Shown in pieces: positions 35,701 to 47,603 of a stretch of 64,000 bases of DNA. The translations under genes were made by a program, and so were the position numbers. Source of the DNA: Cymodocea nodosa (taxonomy: Eukaryota; Streptophyta; Magnoliopsida; Alismatales; Cymodoceaceae). The notes under the pieces are model-generated. The model was not told the origin of the DNA, ran no database searches, and was given only the letters and a program-made list of their open reading frames with translations. Positions within the stretch are counted from its first letter, which is position 1; every line of letters starts with the position of its first letter. The stretch spans positions 4,712,001 to 4,776,000 of the forward strand of contig JAZBRI010000004.1 of assembly GCA_036874045.1 (NCBI GenBank). Direction: 5' to 3'.

Positions 35701-36650
35701 ATACCTCAGTCTCTGGTGCAAATCTGCGAGTTGTGCTTGCATTAGCCTTGAATGATTAGTCAAATCCTGTGCAAAGAATAAAATCAATATGAAAATATTA
35801 AGGTTAAAGAAATAAACATACCATTCTCTAACATGCCAAGCATTATATATACATCTGGGCCTTGGGTTTACCTCGACAGACTGGGAGCTGAATGAAAAGA
35901 AGAAGAAAAACAGATTGGAAAGTGTTTCCAAAAGTTTTAACACAACCTAATATTAAAAATTATGTAGGAATTTCCACCTTGACCCTAGGAAGTCTTGAAT
36001 ATTGACATCATGGTCCAGCTTTTTAAAAGTTTTCTTCAGTACCTATAAATAATGTTTGAAAATGAGATTTGAGATTTTGTGGAACTTATGACTACCAAAC
36101 AAACAATCAAGAGTATGTGACCAAACACTTTGGTGCAAGTTTACTTACTTCAAGACTTTCAAGCTTCCTGATCATTTAAAAAATTTTACGTTAGAGAAGT
36201 TTATATATAAGTTACATAAGCTGAAAATGGAGATGGAAAACATATAGATGGTACCTCTTGGCTCTTTCCTGAGGAGTTAATTGAGAAAATTTTGCAATGA
36301 CGTCTTCAATGGTGCTGAGAATGGACCAAATATCAAAAGTTAGATAAATGAGTGAAAATTTGGAAGGATCGTATCTAAATGCCCTGGTTTTTGCCAAAGG
36401 CACTTATCGTTTTATGTTTTGATCAGTTGTGATCCACATGAAGAAAAAAGACAAAATATAACTACCTGTGCTCCCCAAGACACAATGTGGGCTTCCCAGT
36501 CGGTGAAAACATGAGAAGCGCAATATCAATGTCGCACAATATCGACAACTCTTTAGCTTTCTTCAATATACCAGCCCTTCGTTTCGAGTATGTAACTTGT
36601 CGACCACTGGTGTTCTCCAATCGCTTAATCTTCAACTTCACTCTCCCCAT
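29777..36650 (-). CDS. MIKC*-type MADS-box transcription factor (AGL30/AGL65-like, P clade)
   Basis: Eleven coding exons, 36650-36466, 36314-36255, 36167-36149, 36042-35978, 35887-35872, 35766-35705, 34694-34598, 34429-34382, 34286-34159, 30994-30637 and 29794-29777, give 351 residues with compatible phases. The MADS domain is complete ([20 protein letters not shown], then [20 protein letters not shown] and [11 protein letters not shown]). [20 protein letters not shown] and [20 protein letters not shown] follow, as in MIKC* proteins with an extended, exon-rich I region. The C-terminal part holds [17 protein letters not shown] and [13 protein letters not shown]. In Arabidopsis, P-clade MIKC* proteins pair with S-clade members in pollen maturation; that role is inferred here. 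The 16- and 19-base exons and the terminal 18-base exon (QPHIN and stop) are the least certain calls. A 3.2-kb AT-rich intron lies between exons 9 and 10. Confidence 0.88.
30360..30500. repeat. Hairpin-rich, MITE-like segment in the last MADS intron
   Basis: GGTCTGCTGAT (about 30375) is nearly the inverse of ATCAGCAGATCC (about 30457). A perfect stem, GTGCAGT-TGG-ACTGCAC, lies at 30478-30494. The nested inverted repeats suggest a small DNA transposon relic; termini are not defined. Confidence 0.35.
30997..34158 (-). other. Large AT-rich intron of the MADS gene
   Basis: No exon or gene of another kind was recognised in this intron. It contains a small hairpin at about 33859-33895 (CCTACAGG then CCTGTAGG) related to one near 1310. 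The low-complexity content is compatible with old, unrecognisable insertions. Confidence 0.5.
35330..35580 (+). repeat. Dispersed repeat copy B (intron of MADS gene)
   Basis: Partner of 21560-21830, in the same orientation. Shared landmarks are GTATTAAATATGGATGGATA, TTTTCATGTCAAAATG, AACAAATTATGCACAATG and CTAAAGTCCTA. It sits beside an extremely AT-rich stretch (35000-35330) made of short ATT/AATA runs. Confidence 0.65.
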
Positions 36651-36701
36651 TTTATAATTTCTACAAGCGGCTAGCTTCTAACGATTAGTCGTACAAATAA
36701 T

Positions 36702-37200
36702 TCTGCAAGTAGAGGGTTCGTTGATCAAATAAATATGATTCCAGAAAACAACCGCGACCAGCATTAGCATTTCATCGAAACATTTATAATCTGATCACAT
36801 TCATCGAAACCTAAGATTTGGCTTAAAGAATGAATCCACATTACCTGAAGAAAAAAAAAAAGGACGCGTCCTGACTACAATGAATGTATGAAGATGGCCT
36901 ATTGGCGGAAGCACTTGGGACCGGATTGTCGAGAAAATATCAAAAACGAAACAGCTGAGTGCATCCAGCGGAAGATAGGAATTCCAGGATCATATAGACT
37001 CCCATCCACGAAGATCGACAACCAATCCAAATCGTGAGGGGTTGAACAAGGAAGTTGCAATGAGACGGGATGCATGAGTCTCGATATTCGAACGGGAAGA
37101 AGAAGGAGAAGTGAACGATGGGAAGGGGAAGGGGGAAGATGGAGAGGTCGGAGCTGTTGGATTGGGTGGGTGGTGGAGCTGTGAGTTCGGGAACTGGGTC
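36702..37200 (-). other. 5' leader of the MADS gene with a short intron
   Basis: The minus strand shows a donor at 36845/36844 (TTCTTCAG|GTAATG) and an acceptor at 36703 (CTTGCAG|AATTAT), implying a ~140-base intron in the 5'UTR. The upstream part (37000-37300) is CT-rich and looks like leader or promoter. The transcription start is not defined. Confidence 0.5.
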
Positions 37201-37349
37201 GAAGGAAAGGGCGGGAGAATCGGTAAGGGGGTAGGGAAGAAGAGTCATCGTCCCACCTGCGCTCATCGCCGCACGTTCTCTCCCACGTGACATCGTGGCC
37301 ATTGGATTATCACTCGTGATCAAACACATATCGTGATTTTTCCGTGTCA

Positions 37350-38440
37350 ATGGATCACAACGAAGACAGATGTTTTACAACCCACGTCGACGCAATTAAA
37401 CAACTAAAAAAATGCATTAATTCCTTAAATGTTGATCAATACTCAAAAAGTCATTTTTATTAGTCTTATCATCGACATAATATTTTTATTAGTCATATAT
37501 TCGTGAGGCATCAATGGACGGCCTTTCAAAAAAAACGTTCTTATTAACTTTTCGGCTTTTTCATTGTTCCTCTCTCAAAGTCACAGTTACCTTTAAATGA
37601 TTAAGTGTTAAATTTAAATTGAACGCATATAAAATATTTGAACTAATGTTACTCCAATCCACAACCAACCTCTTGATTAGCTTAACGCATGGTGGAGATC
37701 GGATTTAAATTAGTGAGCGAGAACGGATGGTGATTTCAGATCAAATTAACATGCAAATAATTGATGATTTACTTGACTCGAACTTAAACAAGAATATTGT
37801 CATTATCAAAAAATAGCAGGCCAATGATTACACTTAAAACATCTATAAATGAGATGGATTTGTATTCATTACTTGCTTTGACCATATCGTTTCATGTCAC
37901 CTTACCACAGCTTCAACTACGAGTGTTATACATCTTTTTATCCATTAAATTTAAATAACATGGATAAAGATAAGACTATATCTACCCATTTATAAGTCTA
38001 ACTTTGATATGGTGCAACCCTTCAGGTTTCATCAGTACCCCACAACGTAAATAAATTTACTGTTATTCTGCTGTACATGTAATAGGGATCCCCGTGAATA
38101 TTCTTGTTAATTACCACCATCATCTCTGAGGTTATTCTAAAGAATATGGTTGGAGTGGGGATTTTCCGCTTCCAGACATGTGATAGCAACAATTAATCAT
38201 ATATTATGATCGTATGTCACATTAATAGACCTGTAATTTGCGTGATGTATACAAGAGATAAGAGTAGGAGCATGGGACATGACAATATCCTTCTCGTGCG
38301 TAATTCCACTGAAATAATTAGTACGATTGAAAACTAAAAATCGGATATTTGGAAAAGATAAAAAATAAAAATCTGATCCTCCTCTCTGTCTACCACGCCA
38401 GTCTCTGACTCTGCAACGGCCTCGAAAGGTGAAGAGGGAG
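37350..38440. other. Divergent intergenic region, MADS gene / mTERF gene
   Basis: AT-rich spacer between head-to-head genes. I see no specific element, ORF or repeat. Confidence 0.4.
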
Positions 38441-39415
38441 ATGATACTCCGCCTCCACCTATCCTCCAGCCTCCCCACTCCGTCTTCCTCCTCCGCCTCC
38501 TCGTCCTCCACCACCGCAAATGCTAACCCTAACTTTACCACAACTACCGGCGGCCCCCTCGACGGTTTCACCCCACTCCGCTCCCTCACCCAGTCCCATC
38601 CCATCACGTCCGCCACCCTCATCACTTCTTCCGACTCCGGTCTCCTCTTCCGCCGGAAGCTCCTTTACCTCGAAAATCACCTCGGCATTTCCTCCTCCTC
38701 CGCCCTCTTCCAGAACCCCGACCTTCGCTCATTTCCCCTCTCTTCCCTCCATTCAATCACCACCTGCCTCCGCTCCTCCTTCGGCATCTCCCGCCCCCGT
38801 GACGCCGGTCGTATTCTCTCCATGCATCCCTCCCTCCTCACATGCGACCCGGCCACCGACCTCCTCCCCGTCCTCGACTTCCTCCTCCACACCGTTGCAA
38901 TCCCCCGCCCGGACATCCGCAAGGCCGTCGTCCGCTGCCCGCGCCTTCTCGTCTCCAGTGTGGAGGACCAGCTCCTCCCCACCTTGTACTTCCTGAGGGG
39001 GATCGGGTTTGTGGGGGCGCATCGGATTACTTGTCAGACGAGTCTTCTGCTTGTATCGTCCGTTGAGGCCACGCTTATTCCCAAGCTCGATTACATACAG
39101 AGCCTTGGTTTCTCCTACAGGGAGGCTGTCAAGATGGTGCTTAGGTCGCCGGGGCTGTTCACATTCAGCATCGAGAATAATTTCAGGCCTAAAGTCGAAT
39201 TCTTGCTTGGTGAGATGGGAAGGGACGTAAAGGAGCTCAAGGATTTCCCTCAGTACTTCTCCTTTAGCCTCGAGAAGAAGATCAAGCCCAGGCATAGGTT
39301 GCTGGTCGATCATGGCTTCTCCATGCCCTTGGCAGATATGCTGAAGGTCAGTGACGGGGAATTCAACGATCGGCTGGTGGAATTGCGGCTGAGGTCGATT
39401 GAAAGACGGCAGTAA
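38441..39415 (+). CDS. mTERF-family protein, predicted organellar (MTEF1-like)
   Basis: Intronless, GC-rich ORF of 324 codons from the ATG at 38441. An N-terminal ~60-residue Ser/Thr/Pro-rich stretch without acidic residues looks like an organelle transit peptide. After it come repeated mTERF motifs built on a leucine-rich helix pair with a conserved proline: [100 protein letters not shown]. mTERF proteins bind organellar nucleic acids and affect transcription termination, splicing or gene expression. Length and layout resemble the short intronless chloroplast mTERF proteins, but I cannot assign the Arabidopsis orthologue. The frame is intact. Confidence 0.9.
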   Translation: MILRLHLSSSLPTPSSSSASSSSTTANANPNFTTTTGGPLDGFTPLRSLTQSHPITSATLITSSDSGLLFRRKLLYLENHLGISSSSALFQNPDLRSFPLSSLHSITTCLRSSFGISRPRDAGRILSMHPSLLTCDPATDLLPVLDFLLHTVAIPRPDIRKAVVRCPRLLVSSVEDQLLPTLYFLRGIGFVGAHRITCQTSLLLVSSVEATLIPKLDYIQSLGFSYREAVKMVLRSPGLFTFSIENNFRPKVEFLLGEMGRDVKELKDFPQYFSFSLEKKIKPRHRLLVDHGFSMPLADMLKVSDGEFNDRLVELRLRSIERRQ

Positions 39416-41240
39416 TTTCTAACTGAAAAATTGTGAGTGTCCTTATTACCTTCTTGGTTCTGTTTCCCGTCATTATTATAGTGTTTTCTCAGAAAATAGG
39501 CATTGCAAATTGCAAGTGGATGTGCATGCTAAAGAGAAGCCCCCTAATTTCTATAACATTCTAGTTATTCTATCAGCACAGAACAGATAATTTTGATAAT
39601 TTCTTGCTTAATAATAATTTTTCTTTTTGGCATCTGAGCAACTTACAAGTGTTGCATTTTAAAAAATATAAGAAATCTATGGAAGCATAATTTTTGAGCA
39701 ATGAATATTAGGTAAAGCTAATTTTGTATCAAGGCAAACATGACGTAACAGAGGAATTCCAATAAACATCAACAATGAACTAACATTGATGACCATTTCT
39801 CAATAGAATTTCTATGACAAATTATAACTCAATGGTTCCACATTAATAACATATCTAACTAAAACCATGGCTCTCAATGTCCTTATACATTGACGAAAAC
39901 ATTTTAAATGGTCTATTATTTGGAACATACAGGCTTAAAGCCATGGTTCCTAAATCATAATATCAACATATGTCAACAAAATTTTGCCAAAACATTTTGG
40001 CTTCTCAATTTAGAGAAACAAACTTAAGCAGGAAATCTAGATGATCAGTCCTATCTGTGAAATATCAGATATCTATGTATAAAACCATGGCTCTCAGTGC
40101 TGAGAAAAATTTCTTAAATAATTCCGGAGTTCTAGTTACGAGATATTTAGGCTTAAACCCAAGGTTCATAATATTTAAATATGTTGGCAAAAATTTTCCA
40201 AAATATTTTTTGAATTTTCAGAAAGAAATTAAGCAGGAAATGTAGACTTTATCAGTTCTAACATTTGCTTTATTTTGAGGACGTCAGAAATGCTGGCCGA
40301 AACTATGTAAATTTTACATGTTAAACTCACATCTCAACTGTCATGTCTCTATTATAGTGGCATCCATTTTTTTGCAAAAGGAGGAGCTAGACTTCACATG
40401 CCACTCGTTTTCTCATTCAATCAAATATGAATCAGCAAAAAATGACCTATAATAATCTATCCAAGGGAAAATTTTAAACACCAGAATTAATTCAAAGCAT
40501 TAAATTCAATTTTAAAAAAATCATTCAAACCCATTGATGGTTATTGTTGCAAGCAGTTTTTAGTTTGTGCTATTATGGTAGCATTTGATAACATTTATAG
40601 GGGAAAAATTATCAAAATAATTTATTGTATGTGAAAAAAAAAGATCTCTCAATGGCTTCCAAAAATCACTGTTAATTACAGCTTTTAAATTAGCTGACAT
40701 TTTGAAATAAACTGGTGTGATAAATATCATATGGTTCAACAGCTAAACTTCTAAGGAAATATGTCTTTTTAGGAATAAACTAGGCTCAATAATTGTCATT
40801 AAACATTGCTTAAGTTTTTAGGAACTATTTATTCTTCAATATTTTCAATATTAAAATATGATAGATGTTCAAAAAGTGTATATAGGTAGTTCTAGATGTT
40901 TATTATTGCTTATTTTGACTTCATAGTGTTTCAACTTTTTTTGAGTAGTAACTTCTGTTAGAGTTCAACTCTTTTGTCTATTGTTGACTTGTCTTTCAAA
41001 ATTTTTGGATGGTGACTTCTCTTAATGTTTCAACTTTCAAATCATAAACTGAAGTTTTTGTCATCTCCATAGAGGTTTGTATCTTACATTGTTTTTATGG
41101 ACATTTCATCCATGCACATAAGGAGAGTGGAGGATTTTGGTTGTGATATTGCAAGCTGAACAAATGGGGTCAGATGTTGTGGGGTTTTTGGTGACTATCC
41201 TTACAATCATTGACCAAGCACTCTAACAAAGTGATGTATG
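39416..41240. other. Downstream of mTERF, AT-rich
   Basis: Presumed 3'UTR followed by AT-rich non-coding sequence with a 220-base duplication (listed separately). No gene recognised. Confidence 0.4.
39855..40256. repeat. Tandem duplication, ~220-bp unit
   Basis: Copies start at AAAACCATGGCTCTCA (39861 and 40081, offset 220). They share GGCTTAAA (then CC, G or T), CCAAGGTTC or CCATGGTTC, CAAAAT near TTTCCA, and TTAAGCAGGAAAT near their ends (40024 and 40229). The second copy contains a 62-codon open frame with no known relative. Confidence 0.65.
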
Positions 41241-41699
41241 AATCAATCAATGAATCAATGAATAATTTTTTTGTGTAAATTATGCCCTCATTCTCTATTG
41301 ACCAAAAAAAATGGAATTACAACCATATATATATGAGACACTCCTAAATGGATCCTTTCATGGATCTATTTGTAAACCCTCATATTAACACATAATACCA
41401 CACTCCCCCTTAAGCTGGAATGTATATGTTTTTCATTCCAAGCTTGTTACAGATAACTTCAAACACGTTACAACTCAACCCTTTTGTAAAAATGTCTACA
41501 AGCTCTTGAGAAGACAGAACAAAGGGAGTGGTTATGATCCCTTTGGTGACTAAATCACGAATATAGTGGCAATTGATCTTAATATGCCTTGTTCACTTGT
41601 GAAAGGTTTTATTCTTGGCTATATGAATCATTGCTTGGTTTTCATAATACATGGGTATTGGTTCAGAAACTTTGTGTTAAGCTATTGTAAGAGAGATTT

Positions 41700-42960
41700 C
41701 AACCAAGATATTTCTTTGCTTGTCTTAGCCATTGATTGGTATTCTACTTCTATACTTGAACAAGATACAACACTTTGCTTCTTGCTCCTCTATGTAACTA
41801 GGTTTCCTCCTACAAAGGTGAGATAGCTAGAGGTAGACTTTTTGTTACCTTTTTCACTAACATGGTTGGAGTCAGAGAAGGTCTCAATTCTAAGGTGACC
41901 ATGAGCTTGATACAAAAGACTCATGCCAGGTGAGCCTTTAATGTAAGCAAGCACTTGTTGGACTCCAGTCCAATGCACAAGCCTAGGTTGATGTATAAAC
42001 TAACTTAGTAGTCCAACAGAATGAGCTATGTCTAGCTTGGTAACTATAAGGTAGATAAGCTTCCCTATCAACTGACAATATCTATTTGGATCATCAAGCA
42101 ACACTGAAGACTCATCCCAAAAAGGGGGATTTTGTTCAATAGGGGTACGTTCAGGTTTATAACTCAAACAACCAATTTTCTTTTGTAGATCTAGTGCATA
42201 TTTTTGCTGAGATAGGATCATTTTTCCCTTTTAGTATGCAAACTCAATGCCTAAAAAGTAATCAGGTTGTCCCATGTCTTTGGTGTCAAATACGTTTGAG
42301 AGATGAACTTTGATTTTGACAATCCCAACACTATCGCTCCTTGTAAGAATGATGTCATCCACATAGACTATCAAGATGATGCATCTGTAGATAGTGTGTT
42401 GAATAAAAATAGAATGATCTACAGGACACTATTGAAAACCACCAGAAAATATCACTTGACTAAACTTGTCAAACCAAGTGGGGGTTTTGTTTGAGGCCAT
42501 AGATCACCTTCTTTAACTTGCATACATGATTCTCTCCCTGAGCAACATATCTATGAGGTTACTTCATATATACCTATTCTGCAAGATCTCCATAAAGGAA
42601 GATATTCTTTACATCTAACTAATGCAATTCCCATTATTTGTTCATGGCCATGGATAGGAGTACACGAATTGAATTAAGTTTGGCAATTAGCGAGATTGTT
42701 TCAGCAAAGTCAACCCTATACTCTTGAAAGAAACTGTGAGCAACTAAACGAACCTTGTATTGAGCTACAAAGTCATCTGGCTGGTATTTCATTGTAAAGA
42801 CCACTTACATGAGACTATATTCACACCTGCAGGACAAGTAACAAGATCTCAAGTGCCACAAGATTGTAAGACATTCACTTCTTCATCCATAGCAGCCTTT
42901 TAGTGGGGTATCTGTAAGGCATCATGATAGTTCCTTGGAATTGATTCAAAAGAAACAACT
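41700..42960 (-). pseudogene. Copia reverse transcriptase and RNase H remnant
   Basis: The catalytic YVDD box is at 42365-42354 (minus, LIVYVDDIILT). Downstream come QQKYALDLQKKIGCLSYKPE, NRYCQLIGKLIYLIVTKLDI, WTGVQQVLAYIKGSPGMSLL and the RNase H segment FSDSNHVSEKGNKKSTSSYL. Several stops interrupt the frame, so it encodes no working enzyme. Confidence 0.88.
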
Positions 42961-43227
42961 AAGGCAAAATTTCAATGAAAAGAGGTTAGATGATCATAGG
43001 AAACATTGGAGGCAATGGGATGTAGTGTGTAGGACCGAATACCTTTTCACAAGGTAATGGGTTGTGAGTCTTGGTCAGATTCACTATCATCTAAGGTAGA
43101 TGTTGAATCAGCTTGAGATGGAGGATCCACATTTGAGGTAGAATCATGTGTAGCTAGAAGAATAGATGGAGTGTGTGGTCGACGTTGATACAATTGTAAG
43201 TGAGGTTCAATAGTAGTAGTGTCATCG

Positions 43228-43863
43228 TTAGGGACTACCTGTGGTAGGCACAAGTTCAAGGATAGGAACAACCACTAGTTCATCACTAGCTTGAAGAGTC
43301 TCAGAGAAATATGGTTGATCTTCAAAGAATGTAACATCGACAGAGGTATAGTAGTGTCTTATTGGTGGGTGATAGCAACAATATCTCTTTTGGGTTCTAG
43401 AGTAGTCAACAAAGATACATTTAATTGAATGTGTAGAAAATTTGTCTTGACTTGGAGATAGGTCTTGGACAAAGGCAATACATCCAAAGACATGAGGTGG
43501 GAGGCCAAAGAGTTCTTTGTTGGGAAACATACAATGTAATGGAATTTCTCCACCAAAAGGAGTAGAGGGTACATGATTTACTAGGTAAGAAGCAGTAAGA
43601 ACAACATCACCCCAAAGGTATCTCGGTACATTCATTTAGATAAGAATGATACGAGTCAAGAAGGTGATGATGTTTTCTCTTAGCCACTTCATTTTGTTGA
43701 GATGTGTGAGCATAAGAAGTTTGATAGATGATTCCCAAAGAGGAGCATAACTCATGAAATTTGGTAGTAGTAAATTCCAAAGCATTATCAGTGTAGAAAC
43801 ATTTTGGAACAATAGTGAACTAATTATTAACTTCATTAAGAAAATGTTGAACAACAAATACAA
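43228..43863 (-). pseudogene. Copia integrase remnant
   Basis: The C-terminal half of the integrase core and the following region are readable: RYLWGDVVLTASYLVNHVPS, FGLPPHVFGCIAFVQD, KFSTHSIKCIFVDYSRTQKR and RHYYTSVDVTFFEDQPYF. This is the typical copia sequence leading into the RT domain. Upstream parts are in shifted frames. Confidence 0.85.
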
Positions 43864-44312
43864 TATTTTGACAATCTTTCAACAAGTAAGTCCAAGATAC
43901 TATAGAATAGTCATCAAGAAAGATTATGCAATAAAGATGACTACTTACAAATGCTACACAACTTGGTCCCTAGATATCACAATGAACCAAGTCAAAAACA
44001 CAACTACTAGATGCAAGATCCACATGAGGAAAGGAAATGTTTGCCTAATTGGCAAGACTTACAATTAAACTTAGAAAGGGAGATCCAAGGTAGGGCTTGT
44101 TGAAGCTTTTGAAATGAGGGATGCCCCAAACGATAGTGTCATAGGGTGGATGAGTCTATGGAAGACATTAAAGCAATGAGCTCACTCAAGGGTGTATCAC
44201 GAACTAAGACATACACTCCTGAGCTATTCTTACGACTCAAGACAATCCTAGTCCTTGTATGTAGGTCCTAAAAAACATAATGGAAAGGGAAAAACATTAT
44301 TGAACAGGAAAG

Positions 44313-45574
44313 CTAGTGGGTTATTGCACTAATGGATAGAAGATTAACTGGTAGTTCTAGAACAAGTAGAGTGTGTTCAAGTTGAATCGTGGAAGTGGCC
44401 TGTATGGTGGCCCTCATAGTAACTCGACAAGATTGGCCATCGACAATAGTAATATCATGTAGGTTGGGTGAATGGCATAATCGATGGAAAAGAGTAGGGC
44501 TACCTTTCATGTGTTTGGATGCTCCTAAGTCAATAATCCATGAACTATCTCCTCTTGCGGTCATAACTATATCATCACTTGAGGTAGATGCCTAGGCACT
44601 CATGGCATTGTGGTCTGAAACTTGAAGGTGCAAGAAACGATCATAGTCTGCCTATAAGATCTTTACCATGGCAAAATCCTCAATAGGTGCATTCTTCTAC
44701 AACAGAGTTTGGTGGGGGGGAGTGGAATCAATAGTAGCTTTTGCCCATATCAGTTTTCCAAACTTTTCCCAATACCATTCAGATCTATGATTTGTTCTTC
44801 CACAATGAACATAGGAAGTTCTACATTTATCATATGGACAACCACCCTTTTGATTCTTAGCAACCAATGTAATGCCTCTTGTTGAGGTGAAGTTGTCATC
44901 ATGGAAACCTGAAGGACACAGGCAAAAGCAATGGACAAGTTTAGGGTAGTATCTCTCCCTAGAATTTGTCCACGAACTTGGGAGACCAAGTCTGGAGGAA
45001 TGCTAGCAAGGAAAGTAACTACTTGTAGATCATTTTTGTATTGACGAAGAGTAGTAGGATTTGTTGTAGGAGGTTGATGGGCTTCCAACTCTTCAAACAA
45101 GGCTTTCATCTGACTATCATGAGATTGAAGGGATTGGTCAATCATACAAAGAGTAAAGATCTTCTCATATATCTTATACACATGCAAAATATTTTTTTCT
45201 TGAGCATACATTTGTTTTAAAGTATCCTAAATTAATTTGGCTAGACAAAGCTTCATAACACCACGAGCAATCGTTAGTTCCATATTGTTCTCAAGTCAAA
45301 TAATAATTGCTGAATCATTAGTAAACCAATCATCATATTTCGCATCTTTAACATCAAGAGAATCTTTGGTTAAGTGTCCATGCTTCCTTTGTGATGCAAC
45401 AATGGTAAAGAAACTCTTGGACCACATGAGGTAATTGTGGCCATTTAACCTTTTGATAGTGGCAGAGTTATAATGTCCTATTTCTTTCATTGTAGGGAGC
45501 ATTGTTCTATTTGTAACAATGGCATGTACAAAACACACCAAAAGCAAGACAATAAAAAAAATTGATCCTAACAT
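44313..45574 (-). pseudogene. Copia Gag and protease remnant
   Basis: Gag begins around MKEIGHYNSATIKRLNGHNY and LMWSKSFFTIVA. It continues in a second frame with QSHDSQMKALFEELEAHQPP and SIPPDLVSQVRGQILGRDTT, then a degenerate zinc knuckle. The protease region reads SSWIIDLGASKHMKGSPTLF; active copia proteases have D-S/T-G-A, so Leu at the second position is a loss. At least one in-frame stop and one frame shift are present. Confidence 0.85.
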
Positions 45575-45720
45575 GTATTAGTAGGATAATAACGTGGTGG
45601 TATTTGGTGGCCACACGTCTATAGGAATGACTTTAGCTACTCATTGTCATGGAGCAACTAGGGGTAGGTTGGTGTGCACTGACATGTGCAACTAGGGGTA
45701 CCCTAAAGTACAACAATTTA

Positions 45721-47603
45721 TTTGATCAATAGAGGACATTTAGTTCCCCTGGAGTTCAAAATTTCTAAAGAAGAGCGGTCAAGAAAAGAGATGGATGCTT
45801 GGGATAAGTTAGATTTCAAGGCAAGGAAGTATAGTATTGGGTATAGAATAGATCAGTTTGGTTAATGCTTCTAGGATGACCAAAACAGGAATATTCTGAA
45901 AGAAAAGAATGTCACTTTCAATGAATTAGTGTTGTATGAGCACCAGGATGTTCATAAATTGGACAGTTGTATAGGTGATGAATTTTATAATAATCAACAA
46001 ATAGAGTTTAATGATATCAGTGATGAGGATGTTTGGAAGAAACAGACAAAAAATCTTAGAAGACAAGAAGAGAGCGTGAATGTAGACTCTACCACACAAT
46101 TGAGGAGGTTAACAAGAGTGTCAAACTCTCCAAAAATATTCACACCATCATTTCATTACTTACTACAAACGGATGGTAGTGAATCAGAAGATTATGATAA
46201 AACAGTAAGTGTTGAAGACTCAAGTAGTAGGAGTTTGCTATAGAAGATGAAATGAACTCACTAAAGAAGAATTAGATATGGGTGCTGCAAGAAATACTAG
46301 AAGGGAAGAAAGCCTTGCAAAACAAGTGAGCGTATCAGTTTAAAGAAGAGTTTGATGGATTTAAAAGGTATAAGATCAGATTAGTTGTTAAGGTGTTTCA
46401 ACAACTCAAGGGCATTGATTATTTAGAAATCTTTTCTCTTGTAATCAAATTGATAACAACTAGGTTGGTGTTTAGCATTTTGGCCACTAAAGATTTGTTC
46501 TTGGAATAATTAGATATTAAGACAACCTTCTTGCATGGAGATTTAGAAGAGGATATCTACATAGAGTAGTCCAAGGGTTTTAAGGTAATTGGTAAGGAGA
46601 AATTAGTGTGTAAACTATAGAAAGGCTTGTATAGCTTAAAGTAGACATTTAGGTAGTGGTATAAGAGGTTTGATAGATTCATTTGTGTTATTGGATTCAA
46701 AAGATGTGATGTGATTTGTTGTTATCATAAAAGGTACATAATTCTACTATTATATGTTGACAACATGCTTGTTGTTGGAATTGACTTAAGAGAAATCAAT
46801 AAGTTGAAGAAGCTTATGTCAAATGAGTTCATCATGAAGAATCTAGGTTAGACTAAACAAATTCTTGGGATGTAGATTGCAAGAGATAGGTCAAAAGAGA
46901 CACTATTATTGTTTCAAAAAAGGAATATTGAGAAAGTGTTGAATTGATTCAATATGGAAGAAGCCAAATTCAAAGACATTCATTTAGGAAGTCATTTGAA
47001 GTTAACCAAAGAACAATTTCCTAAATTTGAAGAGAAGGAAGAGATGTCTGACATACCATATGCTTCTATAGTGAAAAGTATAATGTATGCAATGGTATGT
47101 ACAATACTTGATATCACTTATAGAGTTGGAGTGATTAATTGATTCATGTTAAATCTAGGAAGAGAGCATTGAGAGGCAACAAAAGAGATTCCTAAGTATT
47201 TAAAAGGATTTGCAAGTGTAGGCCTATGCTTTAGAAGAAGTGAAGTATTGTTGTAAGGTTTTTATGATGTTGATCTGAGGGGTGATCAAGATGAGAGCAA
47301 TAGTACTATTGGTTATATGTTCACTCTTGGAGCGATTGCCATTAGTTAGATGTCAAGATTGTAGAAAAGTATAGTCCTTTCTACTAAAGAGGTAGAATAC
47401 ATGGTAATTTTTGAAGCAACAAAGGAGTTAGTTTGACTAAAAACTTTTTGACACAATTGGGAAAAGGACAGAATGATAATGCACTATTTTGTAATAACCA
47501 AAGTGTCATATGTATTGTAAAGAATTTAATGTTCCTTGTTTGGATAAAGTATATAAAATGAAGATATCACTTTATTTGGAAATTGATTGAGGATGAAGTT
47601 CTA
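45721..47603 (+). mobile_element. Second Ty1/copia element (Tnt1/Tork-like), 5' part, plus strand
   Basis: Starts inside the integrase C-terminus (LINRGHLVPLEFKISKEE, DKLDFKARKYSIGYRIDQFG). Then NVTFNELVLYEHQDVHKLD, RLTRVSNSPKIFTPSFHYLL and RT motifs follow: RLVVKVFQQLKGIDYLEIFS, IKTTFLHGDLEEDIYIE, YKRFDRF and the YVDN box (LLYVDNMLVVGIDL). After these come HLGSHLKLTKEQFPKFEEKE, IPYASIVKSIMYAMVCTILD and RNase H ending KYIKWRYHFIWKLIEDEVLC. Stops at Q/K/E positions (TAG for CAG or AAG) mark decay. The 5' half of the element is missing. It abuts the minus-strand copia element head to head. Confidence 0.85.

Larger units (their letters stand above)
41270..45600 (-). mobile_element. Ty1/copia retrotransposon, decayed, minus strand
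   Basis: Read on the minus strand, the order is Gag, protease, integrase, RT, RNase H, which defines copia. The 3' LTR probably begins at 41402 (TGTGGTATTATG) just past a polypurine tract at 41412-41403 (TAAGGGGGAG). Stops and frame shifts break every domain. I could not find a 5' LTR or primer-binding site at the 45.6-kb end, nor target duplications, so the element may be 5'-truncated. Confidence 0.88.

Noticed and set aside
38520..38996. 158-codon Pro/Ser-rich ORF
   Set aside because: Alternative-frame shadow of the GC-rich mTERF coding sequence.
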